Assembly (NCBI GenBank): GCA_946408825.1
Contig: CAMJTU010000015.1
Location: 1 to 64,000 of the forward strand
Reading direction: 5' to 3'
Origin: an uncultured Planctomycetaceae bacterium
GTDB taxonomy: Bacteria > Planctomycetota > Planctomycetia > Pirellulales > Thermoguttaceae
Length of the DNA: 64,000 nucleotides
Under the pieces are notes generated by a model. That model worked only from the letters and a program-made list of their open reading frames with translations, did not search any database and had not been told where the DNA came from. The position numbers were made by a program, and so were the translations under genes. Shown here one piece after another: positions 47,687-56,852 of this stretch. The first letter of the stretch is position 1; each line of letters starts with the position of its first letter.

Positions 47687-49666
47687 ATGATGAAAAAGAA
47701 CGTCAAATCGACGCTTTCGTTAACGGCTGTCTTATTCTCGCTCCTTTTGGTCAATTTCACACAGGCAGACGAAAAGACGTCCCCAAAGGACTCGACATTC
47801 TACACGTACGACATGACGTCCTTACGCGCCGTCGATAAATCGAATCCAGCCGACGTTCGTCGGGTCTGGGACGAAACGCTCCTGATTTCAACGCTCCAGG
47901 GTCTTGTCAATCGCGATTCTGCGACGCTTTTCGTGAACTACGTCCAAGCCTATGGTCGCGACGTCGACGCCTTCTGGCTCGAAACATTCTCTAAGGAAGT
48001 CCACAAAGCCGACGGTTCCACGCGAAGGGGATGGCTTCAAGATCGTCGTCGTGTTGAAATTAGCTCTCTTGACGAATTGCTGGACCGTTTCTCTGACGTC
48101 TATAAAGGCGTCGTTCTTTACGACGAACGCGTTCCATCGACGGTAAACGTCGCGCTTACCATCGCAGGAGTCGAAAACTTATTGCCGATTCGTTACGACG
48201 CTACGGAAGGTGCGCTCTATGACAGACTAGTCTCGTCGCCGCAAGGGCGCTCTCTTCCGATTCTCAGACGCCTTGTCGATGAAGACGGAAAATCTCTTTT
48301 TACCGGCAAGGGAAAAATTCCGGGCACAAATCTCGATTCCACCGGCTCTGCTAAAGCGGACGCCTATTTCTGGATGATCGAGAAATACCTAATTCCCAAA
48401 AAAGTCAACTTAACGGAAGGCGGCTATTACATCGACGCGTTTTGGATAACTCATCCCAACGGCGCAGTTCAGAATCATTGTCTGACCAATAGGGATTTTA
48501 TCGTTGCACGTAAAGGTTTCTTCTTCGATCTGTCGCCTTGGGAAGACGAAGCGCCAAACGACGACCCTAACCAGCCGCTAGGAACCGATTTCAAAACATT
48601 CAACGCTATCATGCGCGCCGCATATGAGGGAACAGCCGGGAAGAAAATGATACGCGTGGCGGGGTTTACCCCTTGGGACACAAAATATACAGATCACGGT
48701 AACGCCGGAGGCAAGCATGGGGGGGTGCCCACCGAGTGGCGACATGCAGAAATTCTTTCAAATTACAACGGCTATCTTGACGCCGACGCGCTTGGACTCG
48801 GCGCAATGGCAAACGCTTCTTTTTATCAGCACTTCCCTCTTGAAAAACGTTATCCCCAAAGGAAACCGACCTTAGACACGCTAAAAAAGCGAGGACTCGT
48901 TGATAAAAACAAGCGTCCAATCGACAAAACATTCGTCGCAATCTATTCAGGCGATTACGACTCCGCCGCATGGGTCTGTCAGGCGGCGCCGACGCTGTGG
49001 AACGATCCTGAACGCGGCGTAATTCCGATTAATTGGGCGTTCAATCCTAATCTCGCCGATCGTTTCGCCCCAGGATTCGACTACTTTCGACAAACTCAAA
49101 CCGCAAACGACTTTTTCGTCTCGGGCGACTCTGGCGCGGGCTACGTCAATCCAATGAGTTTCGTCGAACCGCGACGTATCTCCGGAGCGCCAGACGGTCT
49201 CGACGTTTGGATTAAACACTGCGTAAGGTATTTCCACCAATGGGACGTTTCTGGAATCGGTTTTATTATCGACGGGGACGCGCCAACCTGCGATCGTCGT
49301 ACTCTTGAACGACTCTCGAAATTCTCGCCCGACGGAATGATCACGCATCGTGGGAACGTCGCAGGCGTCGTTAAAAATCCTTTCGGCGGCGTAACGCCGT
49401 TCCGCCCCATTAATTTCGATATATCCAGCCCAGAACAGGGTAAACAGATTGTCCTCGGCGACGTTCGCTTCGATCGTGGTCCGCAATTTAACGTATACCG
49501 GACCATTTTATGGTCGCCCACGCAACTGAAAGAACTTTTCGACAAGGTCAAGAGCGATCCAGAACGAGGAGTCCGCGTTGAGTTCGTCGATTTGTATACC
49601 TTCTGGTTACTCATCCAACTTGAAGCCCAGTATTTGGGAAAGAACGAGTTTGATCTCCGGTTATAA
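47687..49666 (+). CDS. Secreted GxGYxYP-family protein
   Basis: 659 residues with a signal peptide (about 8-26, ending FTQA). It matches the GxGYxYP family pattern: an N-terminal segment with TLQGLVNRDSATLF, a central Rossmann-like region and the name-giving motif in the form GDSGAGYVNP (about 478-487), where N replaces the second Tyr. The family is found in glycan-utilisation loci and is predicted to be a glycoside hydrolase; activity is not established. The start is an ATGATG pair; the frame is open 24 codons further upstream, but only these codons begin a signal peptide. It is the last gene of the carbohydrate run; no clear terminator follows before the rpsU promoter. Confidence 0.82.
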   Translation: MMKKNVKSTLSLTAVLFSLLLVNFTQADEKTSPKDSTFYTYDMTSLRAVDKSNPADVRRVWDETLLISTLQGLVNRDSATLFVNYVQAYGRDVDAFWLETFSKEVHKADGSTRRGWLQDRRRVEISSLDELLDRFSDVYKGVVLYDERVPSTVNVALTIAGVENLLPIRYDATEGALYDRLVSSPQGRSLPILRRLVDEDGKSLFTGKGKIPGTNLDSTGSAKADAYFWMIEKYLIPKKVNLTEGGYYIDAFWITHPNGAVQNHCLTNRDFIVARKGFFFDLSPWEDEAPNDDPNQPLGTDFKTFNAIMRAAYEGTAGKKMIRVAGFTPWDTKYTDHGNAGGKHGGVPTEWRHAEILSNYNGYLDADALGLGAMANASFYQHFPLEKRYPQRKPTLDTLKKRGLVDKNKRPIDKTFVAIYSGDYDSAAWVCQAAPTLWNDPERGVIPINWAFNPNLADRFAPGFDYFRQTQTANDFFVSGDSGAGYVNPMSFVEPRRISGAPDGLDVWIKHCVRYFHQWDVSGIGFIIDGDAPTCDRRTLERLSKFSPDGMITHRGNVAGVVKNPFGGVTPFRPINFDISSPEQGKQIVLGDVRFDRGPQFNVYRTILWSPTQLKELFDKVKSDPERGVRVEFVDLYTFWLLIQLEAQYLGKNEFDLRL

Positions 49667-49999
49667 ACCCATATAAAAAAACGAAACGACAATTTAATTT
49701 AAAAAAGATTAAATGGAACCGCTGGACACGGTCGCAAAAAGCGCTAGAATGACCAGACTTAGAATAACGGTCGCGTCGTTCTGTTGTGGTATGTGCAGCG
49801 CGAGGTTGCAAGAACGATGCGATGAAGACGCGTAGGAGCATTAATCGCGCGTCGTGTTGCATTTTGAGTCGCAGGAGCGACGTTGACGTTCGTTCGTGTT
49901 AAGCGCAGGGCTGACAAGGTCGGCGCGTCGCGAGTCGATATCTTCGAACGAACAGTCGCTCGTCTCTTGTCGCTCGTTCCTTTTTGTTGGAGGTTTACT
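49667..49999. other. Spacer and long leader of rpsU
   Basis: Contains the rpsU promoter (49723-49750), which leaves a leader of roughly 240 bases. In the leader are a GTCGC/GCGAC hairpin near 49870, two direct copies of GTCGCTCGT close to the gene, and GAACGA...TCGTTC followed by CTTTTT just before the ribosome-binding site. No ORF was accepted. Confidence 0.4.
49723..49750 (+). promoter_or_regulatory. Promoter of rpsU
   Basis: TGGACA (49723-49728), a 16-base spacer and TAGAAT (49745-49750). Confidence 0.55.
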
Positions 50000-50197
50000 G
50001 TGGTCAAACTTACTCTTCGCGATAAAGAAACTATTCAAGACGCCGTCCATCGTTTCCGTAAGCTTGTCGAGCGTAGCGGTCTCAAGAAAGAGATGCGTCG
50101 GCGTGAATTTTATGAGAAGCCGAGCGAAACCAAACGTCGTGCCCGTCTACGAGCCGAACGTCGCGCCTTCCGCGCTGCGAAAATGGCTGCGCGTTGA
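50000..50197 (+). CDS. rpsU: 30S ribosomal protein S21
   Basis: 65 residues, very basic, beginning [19 protein letters not shown] and ending in an Arg/Ala-rich helix, a typical S21. It binds the small subunit near the 3' end of 16S rRNA and assists initiation. The start is GTG with GGAGG 6 bases ahead; an upstream open extension of 39 codons has no site and does not match the family. It has its own promoter, a long leader and a strong terminator, so it is monocistronic. Confidence 0.95.
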   Translation: MVKLTLRDKETIQDAVHRFRKLVERSGLKKEMRRREFYEKPSETKRRARLRAERRAFRAAKMAAR

Positions 50198-50236
50198 TTT
50201 CTTTTTTTCGCATAAGAGAAGACTGCAACGCCTGTT

Positions 50237-50270
50237 AAAGACCGTTCCTAGAAGGAACGGTCTTTTTCTT
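50237..50270 (+). terminator. Terminator of rpsU
   Basis: A perfect 12-bp stem, AAAGACCGTTCC (50237-50248) with GGAACGGTCTTT (50254-50265), a 5-base loop and T-rich TTCTT. Confidence 0.92.
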
Positions 50271-50303
50271 TGTTCTTTCTCTAATCCTTGCTCTCGATAT
50301 CTC

Positions 50304-50332
50304 TTGCGTCGACGCTTCAAAATATCTATACT
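50304..50332 (+). promoter_or_regulatory. Possible promoter of the HEAT-like lipoprotein gene
   Basis: TTGCGT (50304-50309), a 17-base spacer and TATACT (50327-50332), after the rpsU terminator. Confidence 0.45.
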
Positions 50333-50465
50333 CCCCCTGGCGCGAAGCGTTCGGCGGTCGTCGATTGCGTTTCAAGGAAGAAACCTTAAAAACCGAGCGT
50401 TCACGGGGAATTTCACTACATAACTCCCAGCGAACCGCGCCAAACAGTTCGTCAGGAAAGAGTCC

Positions 50466-51353
50466 ATGATTTCAACGAATTTCACAACAAGCGTCGGTCG
50501 TCGCAACGAGTCAAGAAACGCCCTAGTTTTAACGGCGTTTCTCAGCCTCGTAACGCTTTTGCTCGTCGGTTGTTCTACGCCTATATTCTGGACGGACAAC
50601 AAGGTTCTTCTTTATTTCCCAGGCGCAGGTCGTCGGAGCGACGAAATTCCAGGATACGTCCGTCCTTGGGAGCGTATTAAATTAATCGAAGAAAAAGGGA
50701 AAAAGGGCGCTAAAGCCAAACCTGACGAAAAAGACGTCCTGCTCGTTCAACTCGACGAGGAATACGAAAAGACCGACAGTCCGTACATTAAACGCGCCGC
50801 TGTCGAAGCTGCGGCGCGTATCTGCGCCAACTATTCCAATCCAGCCGCTGAAAAGATATTCAAAACAGCGTTGGAATGCGACGACATAAACCTTAATTTT
50901 TCAGCCTGTCATGCTTGGGGAAAATATTGTACGGAAGGCGATATCGCCTCCGATAACGCGCAGGAACGAAAACTCGCGGTTGAAATCCTAAACGCGCGAT
51001 ACAAGGCGCTCCCCTACTCGATCGCTCCTGGCGCCGAAGAAGAAAATGACCGACGAAAAGACGTCCGCGTCGCAATTCTTCGAGCTCTGGGGTCCTTTAA
51101 AGAGGACGATTCTCCTCTTGTTTTGGAAACGTTGGAACTGGGCTTAAATGGAGAAAAACTGGACGACGGCGCGTTGCAGAATCAAGCGTGTCTCTCGCTC
51201 GGTAAAGTCGTCGGCAAAAACTACGGCGTCGACGGGGAAGCTTGGCTTAGTTACTTGGCATACAAACGCGGCGAGATTCCGGAACCGCCCAAAGAGTTAT
51301 CCCTCTATTCAAGACTTCCAAAACTCAACAACGCAACGGGCGTTTTTAAGTGA
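50466..51353 (+). CDS. HEAT-repeat-like lipoprotein
   Basis: 295 residues. A lipoprotein signal ends at C36 (LLLVGC). The mature part is alpha-helical with HEAT-like helices (YIKRAAVEAAARICANY, RKDVRVAILRALGSF, LQNQACLSLGKVV). A short Lys-rich low-complexity segment (about 78-92) follows the N-terminus. HEAT arrays usually make protein contacts; no enzyme motif was seen. It is probably anchored in a membrane facing the periplasm. The ATG follows AGGAAAGAGTCC. An isochorismatase-family gene follows after 62 bases and may be cotranscribed, though a functional link is not obvious. Confidence 0.75.
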   Translation: MISTNFTTSVGRRNESRNALVLTAFLSLVTLLLVGCSTPIFWTDNKVLLYFPGAGRRSDEIPGYVRPWERIKLIEEKGKKGAKAKPDEKDVLLVQLDEEYEKTDSPYIKRAAVEAAARICANYSNPAAEKIFKTALECDDINLNFSACHAWGKYCTEGDIASDNAQERKLAVEILNARYKALPYSIAPGAEEENDRRKDVRVAILRALGSFKEDDSPLVLETLELGLNGEKLDDGALQNQACLSLGKVVGKNYGVDGEAWLSYLAYKRGEIPEPPKELSLYSRLPKLNNATGVFK

Positions 51354-51415
51354 CACGACGCGTTAGGAGCAGTATAACGTCGTCTAACTCAAACATCTGT
51401 TTATTCTAGCAGCTT

Positions 51416-51967
51416 ATGAAACTCTCAAGAGAGAACACGACGGCGCTCGTTATCGATCTCCAAGAGAAAATTGTTCCCGCAATGACGGAGGCAAAGCGTC
51501 TCGTCGAAAACGCCAAGTTTCTCATTTCCGGTCTGAGCGTCTACGCGATCCCAATTGTCGCAACAAGGCAATACCCGAAGGGACTAGGCGACACGCTCCC
51601 CGAAGTACGGCAAGTTATGAAGAACACGGCGTTCTACGACAAGACGACCTTCAGTTGTCTTGACGACGACGTCATTAGAAACAGATTTAACGCCGATCTC
51701 CGTCCGAACGTTATCCTTGCGGGAATTGAAACGCACATTTGCGTTCTGCAAACCGCCCTTGATCTCTTGGAACTCGGAAAAAACGTCTATCTTGCGACAG
51801 ACTGCGTGTCTTCAGGAAATCTTTTCGATCAAAGGTTTGCGCTTAAACGACTCTTTACTGCGGGAGTCGTCCCCTCGACCTCGGAAGCGCTTCTCTACGA
51901 AATCGCGGGCAAGGCGGGTTCGTCTGAATTTAAAGAACTGAGTCGTCTTGTTAAAGAAAGGCGATAA
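51416..51967 (+). CDS. Isochorismatase-family hydrolase
   Basis: 183 residues, the usual size. The catalytic triad of the cysteine-hydrolase fold is visible: D14 (LVIDLQEK), K76 (FYDKTTFS) and C109 (GIETHICVLQT), with the cis-peptide region before the cysteine. The family includes isochorismatases, nicotinamidases and N-carbamoylsarcosine amidases; the small subgroup closest in form (YcaC-like) has no settled substrate. It is cytoplasmic. There is no clear Shine-Dalgarno site before the ATG, so translation may depend on the upstream gene 62 bases away. A bidirectional terminator follows. Confidence 0.9.
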   Translation: MKLSRENTTALVIDLQEKIVPAMTEAKRLVENAKFLISGLSVYAIPIVATRQYPKGLGDTLPEVRQVMKNTAFYDKTTFSCLDDDVIRNRFNADLRPNVILAGIETHICVLQTALDLLELGKNVYLATDCVSSGNLFDQRFALKRLFTAGVVPSTSEALLYEIAGKAGSSEFKELSRLVKERR

Positions 51968-52025
51968 CAGCTCTGCGTCCCCGATCATAAACGCGTAAAA
52001 AATCGTCGTTCGTCTGTCAAAACAA

Positions 52026-52062
52026 AAAAGGTCGTTCCAAAATCAAAGCGGAACGACCTTTT
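52026..52062. terminator. Bidirectional terminator between convergent genes
   Basis: A perfect 13-bp stem, AAAAGGTCGTTCC (52026-52038) with GGAACGACCTTTT (52050-52062). T-rich tracts follow on both strands. It can end both the isochorismatase-family gene (+) and the symporter gene (-). Confidence 0.88.
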
Positions 52063-52143
52063 CTATTTTTGTCAAACGCCGCGACGGATCGACTCAAACA
52101 CGTCGTGTTAGATAAGCGTCAAGCCAACCCGTCGCCCACAAAA

Positions 52144-54285
52144 TCACGCCCAATAGATGCAGTACAGTAGGATCGTGAGAATCACGACGACAAGCCCGAA
52201 GAACTTAGCGCCCTTGGAATCCTTGAGGAACGCGGCCCATCTTTCTGCCGTCATATTGTGTTCGCGACCATACTCAAGCTCTTTACGCTGCTCGTCGGTG
52301 AGATCGGCGGCTGCGAGCGCTTTGTCAATCTGCGCGTTGAGTTCGTCGTTCGTCGGAAACGCCGGAACAGGTTGTTCAAACGGAATCTTGCGCGGCGCAA
52401 ACATCGAAAGGAGAAACGCTATCAAGATGAGAATGCCGAAGACGACCGCCATGCGGTTCAGGAAGTCGAGTTCAGGCAGGCACGTCGCAAACAGGTGATA
52501 AAGAATCGGGCAGCCGACAAGCGCAATCACGCCGTAGTAATTCGGAGCCTTCTTCATCCAGAACCCAGCGACAAACGCCGCAAAGATACCAGGCGAAATA
52601 TAACCCTGGAATTCCTGAATCGCCGTGAAGACGCCGCGATATTTAGGATCTGCCCAAATCGGCGCTACGACGCACCCAATAAGAACGAAAACGACGACCG
52701 CAACGCGTCCAATGAAAACCAGTTTCTTCTGACGCGTCTGACCTTCGACAGTCTTCGGAAGAAGGTATTCGTCATAAATATCCATCGTGAAGATCGTCGA
52801 CGCGGCGTTAAGCATTGCGGCGACAGAACTAATAATCGCGCCAAGGAGCGCGGCGAGCATGAAGCCTTTAAAACCGCCCGTCGGAACGACGCGACTCATA
52901 AGGAGCGGAAAAGCAGAGTCCGTGTCATAACCGCTAATCATCGCCTCTTTCATGCCGAATGTGACGCCTTCTGGCGCATTTTTCTTCATGTGCAAAAGGG
53001 TAAGAAGGTATTCGTCCTCAACCTGCATTTCGTCCTCATGGACGTCGTCGATAATCTCCTGGAGATCAAGTTCAAGCGCGGCGGCGTTATATTCCAAGAT
53101 CGCACGGGCGTTGACGGCGTCAAACGCGACATAACTGCGATTAAACTGGAAAAGCGGCTGCGAAGCGTCAGGAGAAGACCTCAACTCTTCAAATCGAGCA
53201 AGTTCAGGTCCAGAGGCCTTCAAAGCGCTTCGATTCATTTCCTCGTGGAAAAGGTTAAACGCGATCATACCCGGGAAAATGACGATGAACGGGATCAAGA
53301 GCTTCATGAACGCGGCAAAAACGAGCCCTTTCTGTCCCTCGCCGAGGCTCTTGGAACCGAGAGTTCGCTGGATGATATACTGGTTGAGTCCCCAATAGTA
53401 AAGGTTCGGAATCCAGATGCCGACGATCAGCGCGGTAACAGGAATCACGAGGTCCCACTTCGGGAGGTTCATACGCAACTTAGCTTCATTCAAAAGGTTA
53501 AAGCGTTCCCATGCGTCGCCGCCGGAAAGCTGATTGAACAAGTCGGTATGCTCAGGCGTCCCTTCGGGAGCAACGCTAGACGCTAGAAGAACCGCGTCGG
53601 CAGAGCCGAGTTTCTTCACTGTAAAGTATAGAACGACGCAACCTGCGACGATCAGCGCGGAACCTTGGAGAAGATCCGCCCATGCACACGCCTTGAGACC
53701 GCCTGCGAAAATGTAGAGAGCCGCGAAGATTCCTATCAGCCAACAGAAGAATTTGAGATCGAGCGCAATCCCGTTGATTTTCATTCCTTCGAAGAAGACG
53801 GCGTATGCCTTTGCGCCCGCGTATGTTACTACCGTGATGTTGACGGCGACGAGCATAATCATCATGAAGATCGACATGACCGTTCGCGCGCTACGGCTAT
53901 AACGTGTCTCAAGATACTGAGGAATCGTGTAAATCCCCGATTTCAAGAAGCGAGGCAGGAAGAAAAACGCAACGATTACCAGCGAAATCGCGGCGATCCA
54001 TTCATAACTCGCAATCGCGAGACCGATATAGTCGGACCCCTGTCCCGACATGCCGACAAACTGCTCGGCAGAGATGTTCGCGGCAATCAACGAGAAGCCA
54101 ATTAACCACCATTTAAGTCCGCGACCTGCAAGAAAATAAGATTCGCTGTCGTGACCCGAATTACGGCTCACGCCGAACGCGACGAATATAACCGCCGCAA
54201 GGAAAAGGAAGAAAACGAAAATGTCGCTCGCATTGCCGAAAACGGCTTGCTGAGCGGCGTCTGCCGCGAAAAGAATACCGGACAT
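52144..54285 (-). CDS. Sodium/solute symporter, SSS (SLC5) family
   Basis: 713 residues with about 13-14 membrane helices. SSS features include an early GRGLKWWLIGFSLIAANISAEQ-like helix, the GLKACAWADLLQG motif, LYYWGLNQYIIQR and PGIFAAFVAGF. It resembles SGLT-type transporters that bring in sugars or other solutes with Na+. Between two helices (about 355-470) it carries an unusually long charged insertion rich in Glu and Asp. The C-terminal cytoplasmic segment has a second charged stretch before a final helix. The ATG has AAAGG 7 bases ahead. It lies 100 bases downstream of the FG-GAP gene on the same strand and ends at a bidirectional terminator. Confidence 0.93.
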   Translation of the reverse strand: MSGILFAADAAQQAVFGNASDIFVFFLFLAAVIFVAFGVSRNSGHDSESYFLAGRGLKWWLIGFSLIAANISAEQFVGMSGQGSDYIGLAIASYEWIAAISLVIVAFFFLPRFLKSGIYTIPQYLETRYSRSARTVMSIFMMIMLVAVNITVVTYAGAKAYAVFFEGMKINGIALDLKFFCWLIGIFAALYIFAGGLKACAWADLLQGSALIVAGCVVLYFTVKKLGSADAVLLASSVAPEGTPEHTDLFNQLSGGDAWERFNLLNEAKLRMNLPKWDLVIPVTALIVGIWIPNLYYWGLNQYIIQRTLGSKSLGEGQKGLVFAAFMKLLIPFIVIFPGMIAFNLFHEEMNRSALKASGPELARFEELRSSPDASQPLFQFNRSYVAFDAVNARAILEYNAAALELDLQEIIDDVHEDEMQVEDEYLLTLLHMKKNAPEGVTFGMKEAMISGYDTDSAFPLLMSRVVPTGGFKGFMLAALLGAIISSVAAMLNAASTIFTMDIYDEYLLPKTVEGQTRQKKLVFIGRVAVVVFVLIGCVVAPIWADPKYRGVFTAIQEFQGYISPGIFAAFVAGFWMKKAPNYYGVIALVGCPILYHLFATCLPELDFLNRMAVVFGILILIAFLLSMFAPRKIPFEQPVPAFPTNDELNAQIDKALAAADLTDEQRKELEYGREHNMTAERWAAFLKDSKGAKFFGLVVVILTILLYCIYWA

Positions 54286-54385
54286 ATAAGACCTTTAGAT
54301 TTCTGTTGCTTCAGTTTCAACGCAACGCCGACTCCCGGAAAAACCAAGACCCGGCGTTACGCCACGTCCAAAAGTTCAAAGGGGG

Positions 54386-55585
54386 TTATTTGCTTAAATG
54401 GAGAAAACAACCGCGTTTGTTGCCAACGAGGATATCAGGGACGTCGTCGCCGTTAATATCTTGAGCCATGACTTGCGTGCCGACGCCGGAAGCGTCGTCA
54501 ATAATGTGCGGTTCAAAAGAAACCGCGCCGTTATCGCCGCGTTTCGTTTCCCACCACATCAAATATGCAGGAGCGTTTGCATCCACGTCGCCCTTGGAAC
54601 CGTGCGCCCACCAGCGTTTGCCCGTCACAACGTCCAGAACGCCGTCGCCGTTGCAGTCGGCGAGAGCCATCGAATGAAGTTGGCTAACCTTAGGATAAAA
54701 ATCTTCGGCAGGCTCGGTAGGAATAAGCCAAACGGGTTCGAAATCAATCGCTCCGTCGGCGGAACGTTTCTGAACCCAGCAGAGGAGTCCATACAGGTGG
54801 CAGTGCCATGCGGTAAAAACGTCGTTGAGACCGTCGCCGTTAAAATCGGCGACAAGCATATTAGAGGCTGCGTCAGCAAACTTAAAGGGATGGAACTTCC
54901 AAGGAACGTCGGCGATATTTTCCGGCTGTTCCCACCATCCGTCCATTTCCAAGAGGTCGATTCGTCCGTCCCCGTTGACGTCGCCACAGCCGTTGCCATG
55001 GAAATAACGCTGATACTTCGGGTTTTCATTCGAAATTGCGTGGAAATCCCATGGTTCGTCCGCTTTCGGCTTCGCATAACCGTACCAACCGTCGCGATTG
55101 AAAAGGAGTTCGCATTTGCCGTCGTTGTCGATATCAGCCCATGCCTGAGACTCGTTCCCTAATTGGATCGTCGATTCGCGCTGTTTCCATAACCCGTCGC
55201 CGCCCTTGGGATTCTCGTACCAAGAACCGTCGGTTCCCGGGTGCGGACAGATAATAATGTCTGTCCAGCCGTCGCCGTTAATATCGTCGGCGAAATTAAC
55301 GAAAGAGTTGGTATAACCTTCAGGATCGTAGGTATCGTCGGCTTCCATAAATTTGTGTTCGGTCTTGAAATCAGGACCTTCGTACCAGACGTGTCCCGAA
55401 ACAACGTCCATGACGCCGTCGTTATTAAAGTCGCCAAACGCGGCGCCTTCGCTACGGAATTTCGTTGTTATAACGATCTTCTGCCATTCAGGATCTTTTT
55501 TTGGCGCCGTTTCGGCGGCAAAAGCCGTCGAGATGACGCACAACGCCAAAACGGCGCAACTCAATCGTAAAATCGCCTTACTCAT
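54386..55585 (-). CDS. Secreted FG-GAP/VCBS repeat protein
   Basis: 399 residues with a signal peptide ending FAAET. At least seven Ca-binding-loop repeats of the FG-GAP/VCBS type are visible: DFNNDGVMDVV, DINGDGWTDII, DIDNDGKCELL, DVNGDGRIDLL, DFNGDGLNDVF, DCNGDGVLDVV and DINGDDVPDIL. They predict a seven-bladed propeller. This architecture is common in planctomycete secreted proteins, but the function is unknown. The start (ATG with GGAG 6 bases ahead) was preferred over longer frames up to 28 codons upstream. The SSS symporter follows after 100 bases, suggesting a binding or processing partner for the transported solute; that is inference. Confidence 0.85.
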   Translation of the reverse strand: MSKAILRLSCAVLALCVISTAFAAETAPKKDPEWQKIVITTKFRSEGAAFGDFNNDGVMDVVSGHVWYEGPDFKTEHKFMEADDTYDPEGYTNSFVNFADDINGDGWTDIIICPHPGTDGSWYENPKGGDGLWKQRESTIQLGNESQAWADIDNDGKCELLFNRDGWYGYAKPKADEPWDFHAISNENPKYQRYFHGNGCGDVNGDGRIDLLEMDGWWEQPENIADVPWKFHPFKFADAASNMLVADFNGDGLNDVFTAWHCHLYGLLCWVQKRSADGAIDFEPVWLIPTEPAEDFYPKVSQLHSMALADCNGDGVLDVVTGKRWWAHGSKGDVDANAPAYLMWWETKRGDNGAVSFEPHIIDDASGVGTQVMAQDINGDDVPDILVGNKRGCFLHLSK

Positions 55586-55803
55586 ATCGGACTCCATTAC
55601 GGACAAAGGAAATACCTGCGTCTCAAGCAAAACACGAAGTCTCGGGCGTCGCAAATAGACACGCCGCAAAAACCACGCGTTCCCTAATTAAACCAGACCC
55701 CAAGAGGGTTTTCAAGGGCGACGAGAAAAAGATTAGAAATATAAGCGCAAAATAGAAGGTAAAAACCTAAGCCGACGCCAAAGAAACAAAACCGATAAAA
55801 AAC

Positions 55804-56742
55804 TCAGTGCAAAACGCCCTTTTCCATGTTCGCTCGCGCCACGTCTTCAACGCGCTGACGAACCCGACGGCACTCGGGGTCGTCGTTAAACGCGCTTCCC
55901 GCAGCGTCAAGGGTCGCGAGCGCCTCGTCGTAACGTCCTTGGAAAAGGGACGTTTCGGCGAGGCGGGCGCGGTATAGCGGTTCGTTCGGTTCATAACGAG
56001 CCGCGACCTCGTATGCCGACGCCGCGTCGGCATATAATCCAAGACCGACATAAGCCTCGCCCTTCCCCGCAAAAACGGACGCCGGTTCGTGATTCGTCGG
56101 ATAAAGGCGTTCGAGACATTGCCACGTCGCTAAACCGGAATCGAAGTCTCCCAACTCGTTCTGTAACGTCGCAATTTGAAAAAGAAGACTCCTGTCGTCG
56201 ACGGAAAAATGCGCGGCGCGCTGAAAATCCAACAGAGCTTGTTCGTTGTTTCCGAAGGCTCGATCAACTTTTCCGCAAAGTTCCCAACCTTCGACGCTTT
56301 TCGGCGATAGATCGACTACCTTTTTCGCCCACGTCGACGCCTCGTCGAAGTCTTCAAGTTCTAACGACTTTTCGCCAAGAGAAAGATATAGCGACGTTTC
56401 CGCGTCGACAGCGCCATGTTTCCCTGCGGCGCCACGTAAGACTTCCATAGCTTCTTGACGTTTGCCACGAAGCCACAGCGTTTCGCCGTAATAACGATTC
56501 GTTTCGACGTCGGCGTCGTTAAGCTTTAACGCCTCTTGAAAACGTGCTTCCGCCAAATCCAAATCGCCTCGTTCAAACGCGACAATTCCCTCGCGACGGA
56601 GTGGAAGACTCTGCGACGCTTTGCTCGTCATACGATAAAAAGGCGCGTTCCGACACCCTGCGAACATAGCGCTCCCTAGGAGAAGAAACAGCGCCGTCCG
56701 TAAAAGCGCGCGCGAAAATCCTTTTTCGACACGACTAATCAT
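55804..56742 (-). CDS. TPR-repeat lipoprotein
   Basis: 312 residues. The lipoprotein signal ends at C30 (MFAGC). The mature part has about six tetratricopeptide-like repeats (GDLDLAEARFQEALKLN, GLYADAASAYEVAARYEPN, GRYDEALATLDAAG). TPR lipoproteins serve as scaffolds for envelope assemblies; here the upstream neighbour on the same strand is a prepilin peptidase, 110 bases away, so a pilus or secretion role is possible but unproven. The start is ATG. Nothing suggests truncation. Confidence 0.85.
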   Translation of the reverse strand: MISRVEKGFSRALLRTALFLLLGSAMFAGCRNAPFYRMTSKASQSLPLRREGIVAFERGDLDLAEARFQEALKLNDADVETNRYYGETLWLRGKRQEAMEVLRGAAGKHGAVDAETSLYLSLGEKSLELEDFDEASTWAKKVVDLSPKSVEGWELCGKVDRAFGNNEQALLDFQRAAHFSVDDRSLLFQIATLQNELGDFDSGLATWQCLERLYPTNHEPASVFAGKGEAYVGLGLYADAASAYEVAARYEPNEPLYRARLAETSLFQGRYDEALATLDAAGSAFNDDPECRRVRQRVEDVARANMEKGVLH

Positions 56743-56852
56743 GCAAAGTCAACTTCCCGTTTTTATAGCTCCGTCTATATGCGTGGGAACGCAAGGACAG
56801 TCTACAGATTTCCGGCTGTCAAAGATAGAGCAAAAAGCACGGAAAAGAACTG

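Noticed and set aside
52258..53586. 442-codon open frame opposite the SSS symporter gene
   Set aside because: Antisense to a well-supported membrane transporter; Arg/Asn/Lys-rich translation typical of a shadow frame in this codon bias.
54310..54365. AACGCCG...CGGCGTT inverted repeat between the FG-GAP and symporter genes
   Set aside because: Large loop and no T-run on the relevant strand, so not called as a terminator.
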